DNA of 51,914 bases. Origin: Deltaproteobacteria bacterium HGW-Deltaproteobacteria-14 (GTDB taxonomy: Bacteria; Myxococcota_A; UBA9042; PHBI01). The stretch is from positions 1 to 51,914 of the forward strand of contig PHBI01000020.1 of the NCBI GenBank assembly GCA_002841945.1. Reading direction: 5' to 3'. Position numbers and translations under genes: made by a program. The notes under the pieces are model-generated. The model was given only the letters and a program-made list of their open reading frames with translations. It had not been told where the DNA came from and searched no databases. Shown here piece by piece: positions 49,198-51,914 of this stretch (positions are counted from its first letter, which is position 1; the number at the start of each line of letters is the position of its first letter).

Positions 49198-50862
49198 ATG
49201 GCGGACGCCAAGCGAGACGACGGCGCGGTCGCCCGCGCCGAGCAGCACCGCGCCTACGAGACCGCGCTGCTCAACAGCGTGCAGGACGCCATCGTCTCGA
49301 CCGATCGACACCAGGTGATCCTCAGCTGGAACCACGCGGCGGAGGCGATGTACGGGTGGAGCAGCGGCGACGCGCTCGGCCGCCGCCTCGACAGCCTGCT
49401 CGAGACCCGCTGTGCGGGAGGTGACGCGCGGAGCTGTCTGGAGCGCCTCGAAGCGGAGGGGCGCTGGGAGGGGGAGGTCGTCCAGCGGCGTCGGGACGGG
49501 AGCCTCGTCAACGTGTTCTCGTCGCTCTCGTTCATGCTCTCCCCGACGCTCGAGCGGGTCGGGCTGGTCGCGGTCAACCGCGACCTCACCGTCGCCAAGC
49601 AGCTCGAGCGCGAGGTCCACCACTCTCGCCGCATGGAGGCCGTCGGGCGGCTCGCGAGCGGCATCGCGCACGACTTCAATAACATCCTGATGGGGATCAT
49701 CGGCTGCTGCCACCTGGCGGAGGGGCAGCTCGACGCCCGGGCGCCGGCGCGCGAGTACGTCGAGGAGATCGGGCAGGCGGCGGAGCGCGGGGTCGGGCTG
49801 GTGCGGCAGCTGCTCGCTTTCGGGCGGCAGCGCGCGAAGCCCCCGACCTCGCTCGACCTCGAGCCTGTGCTCGGCGAGCTCAGGGCGATGCTCGAGCGCC
49901 TGCTCGGCGAAGACATCCGCCTCGTGACCGCGCTGCGCGCGCGCGGCGCGGTGCTCGCCGACGCCGCGCAGATCGAGCAGATCGTGATGAACCTGGCGGT
50001 CAACGCGCGGGAGGCGATGCCCGCCGGCGGGACGCTCGAGCTGACGACCGAGGACGTCGAGCTCAGCGCCGAGGACGCCGCGGCCCACTCCGCGCTGAGC
50101 CCCGGCTCATACGTGTTGTTGCGGGTGGCGGACACCGGGATGGGCATGGCGAGCGACGTGGTGGAGCGCGCCTTCGAGCCGTTCTTCACGACCAAGGGCA
50201 TCGACGGCACCGGCCTCGGGCTGTCGACGGTCTACGCCCTGGTCCGGCAGCTCGACGGGCACGTCGAGGTGGACAGCCGCCTCGGGGTCGGGACGACCTT
50301 CTCGATGGTCCTGCCGCGCCACGGCGACGGGGCGACCGCGGCGCTCTCGCGCTTCGTCCCCGGGACGGCGCGCGCGGGCGAGGGGCTGACGGGGGAGGCC
50401 GCGCCGCGACCGGCGGACCCGGCGCCACCCGTCGGCGCGGTGGCGACCGCGCGCGGGGTGGGGGGCGACGCTCCGAGCGAGGCGGTGACCGCGCCGCGCA
50501 CCACGGTGTTGGTCGTCGAGGACGACTCGCTGGTGCGGATGACCGTGCGCTTCTATCTCGAGGACGCGGGCTTCGAGGTCATCGAGGCCGGCGAGCCCGG
50601 GGAGGCGCTGGCGCTCTCCGACGCGCAGCTGGCGCGGATCGCGCTGGTGCTGACGGACATGGTGATGCCGGGGATGAGCGGGCGCGACATGATGCGCCGG
50701 CTCGAGGTGCGGCGGCCGGCGCTGCGCGCGGTCTATATGTCGGCCTACCCGGAGGAGATGCTGGTGCACGAGGGGCGGCTCGAGGCCGGGCTGCCGACGC
50801 TGCAGAAGCCGTTCTCGGAGGAGGTGCTCAAGCGGCGCCTCGATGAGGTCCTCGCCGGCTGA
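49198..50862 (+). CDS. soluble hybrid histidine kinase (PAS-HisKA-HATPase-receiver)
   Basis: This 554-residue protein from the ATG at 49198 has PAS (about 20-135), HisKA with His158 (GRLASGIAHDFNN), HATPase (about 255-375; NLAVNAREAM, DTGMGMA, GTGLGLSTV), an Ala/Pro/Gly-rich linker and a C-terminal receiver (about 425-550; VEDD, TDMVMPGMSG, Lys in QKPF). The AHDFNN H-box and attached receiver are typical of NtrB-like hybrid kinases. TTG starts at 49165 or 49177 are possible; no ribosome-binding site settles the choice. The partner is not nearby. Confidence 0.88.
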   Translation: MADAKRDDGAVARAEQHRAYETALLNSVQDAIVSTDRHQVILSWNHAAEAMYGWSSGDALGRRLDSLLETRCAGGDARSCLERLEAEGRWEGEVVQRRRDGSLVNVFSSLSFMLSPTLERVGLVAVNRDLTVAKQLEREVHHSRRMEAVGRLASGIAHDFNNILMGIIGCCHLAEGQLDARAPAREYVEEIGQAAERGVGLVRQLLAFGRQRAKPPTSLDLEPVLGELRAMLERLLGEDIRLVTALRARGAVLADAAQIEQIVMNLAVNAREAMPAGGTLELTTEDVELSAEDAAAHSALSPGSYVLLRVADTGMGMASDVVERAFEPFFTTKGIDGTGLGLSTVYALVRQLDGHVEVDSRLGVGTTFSMVLPRHGDGATAALSRFVPGTARAGEGLTGEAAPRPADPAPPVGAVATARGVGGDAPSEAVTAPRTTVLVVEDDSLVRMTVRFYLEDAGFEVIEAGEPGEALALSDAQLARIALVLTDMVMPGMSGRDMMRRLEVRRPALRAVYMSAYPEEMLVHEGRLEAGLPTLQKPFSEEVLKRRLDEVLAG

Positions 50863-51142
50863 GCGCGCCCACCGCGCAGGCGTCCTGGCGCCGCGGATCT
50901 TGATGAAGACGACGCGTTGCGTGTACGTTCGGCGCGTCCCGCGTGACAGCGGGGCTGTCGACCGCTCCAGCGTCGACGTCGTCGCGCGGCCGAACCCCGC
51001 GGACGGCGCGGGCGTCGGCGCGGAGCGGCACCAAGGAGGACCACGAGGCGTGCGGTGCGCCTTGGCCCGTGGGCGCTGAGCGCCACCGGGGGCGGTGCCT
51101 CCACGCTAGCGTCCCGTGCGCGTACGATCTCCTGGAGGAGCT

Positions 51143-51778
51143 GTGGGCCGTCCCCCGAACACCGACCCGGCCGTGACCCGCAACCGAATTCTGCAGGCGG
51201 CGGTGGACCTCTTCGGTGAAAACGGCCGCGAAGGCGCCGCTATCCGTGAGGTCGCGCGCCGGTCCAAGGTCAGCATGTCGACCGTGCTCCATCACTTCGG
51301 GAGCAAGCAGGGCCTGTTCGACGCCTGCGTCGACGCGATGCTCGACGGGCTCGCCACCCACCAGGACGCGATGCTCGACGTCGCGACGGCGGCGTCGGGA
51401 CCGCGCACGGCGTCAGACCAGGTGGTCCGGGAGTGCTTCCGCTTCGCCCGACGCCACCAGCGACTGCTGCGGGTCATCACCTGCGAGAGCGTCACCACCG
51501 GTCACCTGCCCGAGGGCGGGCGCGAGCGGGTGATCGCCCCGGCGCTGGACCGCGCCGCGGGCTTCGTGACCGACGTCGCCGGGCGCTCCGCGGTGGACGC
51601 CCGCATCGCCGTGATGTCGATCTGCCACATCATCACGCGCTTCGTGCTGACCGACATCGAGGAGCTCCGGGCGAGCCTCGCCCTCGATCCCGCCGACGAC
51701 GAGGACGCCAGCTACGACGTCATCGAGGACCACGTCGCGCGCAACGCCGCCGTGCTGCTCTGGGGCTCGCTGGACTGA
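51143..51778 (+). CDS. TetR-family transcriptional regulator
   Basis: This 211-residue protein starts at the GTG at 51143, just after GGAGGAG (51134-51140), giving the common TetR start MGRPPNTDPAVTRNRILQAAVDLFGENG. The helix-turn-helix is at about 30-55 (AIREVARRSKVSMSTVLHHFGSKQGLF), a clear TetR_N pattern. The C-terminal ligand domain is unassigned. An upstream GTG at 51116 lacks a ribosome-binding site. There is no adjacent target gene in the window; the gene to the right lies beyond the edge. Confidence 0.88.
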   Translation: MGRPPNTDPAVTRNRILQAAVDLFGENGREGAAIREVARRSKVSMSTVLHHFGSKQGLFDACVDAMLDGLATHQDAMLDVATAASGPRTASDQVVRECFRFARRHQRLLRVITCESVTTGHLPEGGRERVIAPALDRAAGFVTDVAGRSAVDARIAVMSICHIITRFVLTDIEELRASLALDPADDEDASYDVIEDHVARNAAVLLWGSLD

Positions 51779-51798
51779 CGAGCGCCCAGCGGCTGATC

Positions 51799-51812
51799 CG
51801 GCGGCTCCGCCG
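51799..51812 (+). terminator. possible hairpin after the TetR gene
   Basis: CGGCGG and CCGCCG are separated by CT, 20 bases past the TetR stop. The stem is short and GC-only with no T-run, so this is weak. Confidence 0.3.
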
Positions 51813-51914
51813 CCTCCACCCGACGCTGCGCGGCGAAGTCGACGGCGGGGACATGACGCTCCGCAGCCATCTCCCCGCAGCCTCCCAAGCGGGGAATCAG
51901 TCTCCGCGCCCGCC

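Noticed and set aside
51116..51142. TetR start at the GTG at 51116
   Set aside because: The downstream GTG at 51143 has an adjacent GGAGGAG and gives the usual MGRPP start; the upstream one has neither.

Overview
The window is very GC-rich and carries 28 convincing protein genes, one of them cut by the left edge; I saw no rRNA, tRNA, CRISPR array or insertion sequence. The gene content points to a Myxococcota or related deltaproteobacterial bacterium. The signs are Cys-rich repeats of the DGVxNGxETDVDCGG type at the left edge, lipoproteins with Asp/Thr/Ala-rich linkers, fibrinogen-, EGF- and laminin-G-like domains on secreted lipoproteins, and very large multidomain kinases. The taxonomic call is an inference from domain style, not from a marker gene.

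Left part (1-12500), mostly envelope and export: a secreted Cys-rich protein; a coupled UbiA/CruF-like pair that may modify carotenoids; a beta-propeller lipoprotein; a radical SAM/SPASM enzyme with an in-frame Cys-rich tail carrying three CCxxDYGxPP repeats (the most unusual gene here); and two divergent paralogous lipoproteins with animal-like adhesive domains. Around 12100 a LytTR response regulator lacking the start of its receiver meets a small membrane protein head to head, which looks like a rearrangement joint.

Middle (12500-28900): a metallo-beta-lactamase-fold hydrolase; a 1618-residue Ser/Thr kinase-ATPase-TPR-GAF-histidine kinase; a membrane-anchored subtilase with a periodic GLGSSS C-terminal repeat; and a minus-strand cluster of an outer-membrane barrel, a lipase-like lipoprotein, a Rossmann NAD(P)-binding protein and an MtfA-type peptidase. 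A small ArsC-like protein follows on the plus strand.

Right part (28900-51900), dominated by signalling: a coupled three-gene phosphorelay (a four-receiver hybrid kinase, a single receiver, and a three-receiver hybrid kinase ending in an intact EAL domain); a CheY-like protein; a secreted lipin-like phosphatase; aspartate-semialdehyde dehydrogenase; and a minus-strand run of a PilZ-LuxD-like-methyltransferase fusion, a histidine kinase with two ATPase domains, a GGDEF-EAL protein and a TerB-like protein. Beyond a hairpin-rich intergenic region lie one more hybrid kinase and a TetR regulator. Cyclic-di-GMP making, breaking and binding domains occur within 20 kb, so this half can be read as a c-di-GMP/phosphorelay region with an enzyme output. 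That reading is inference.
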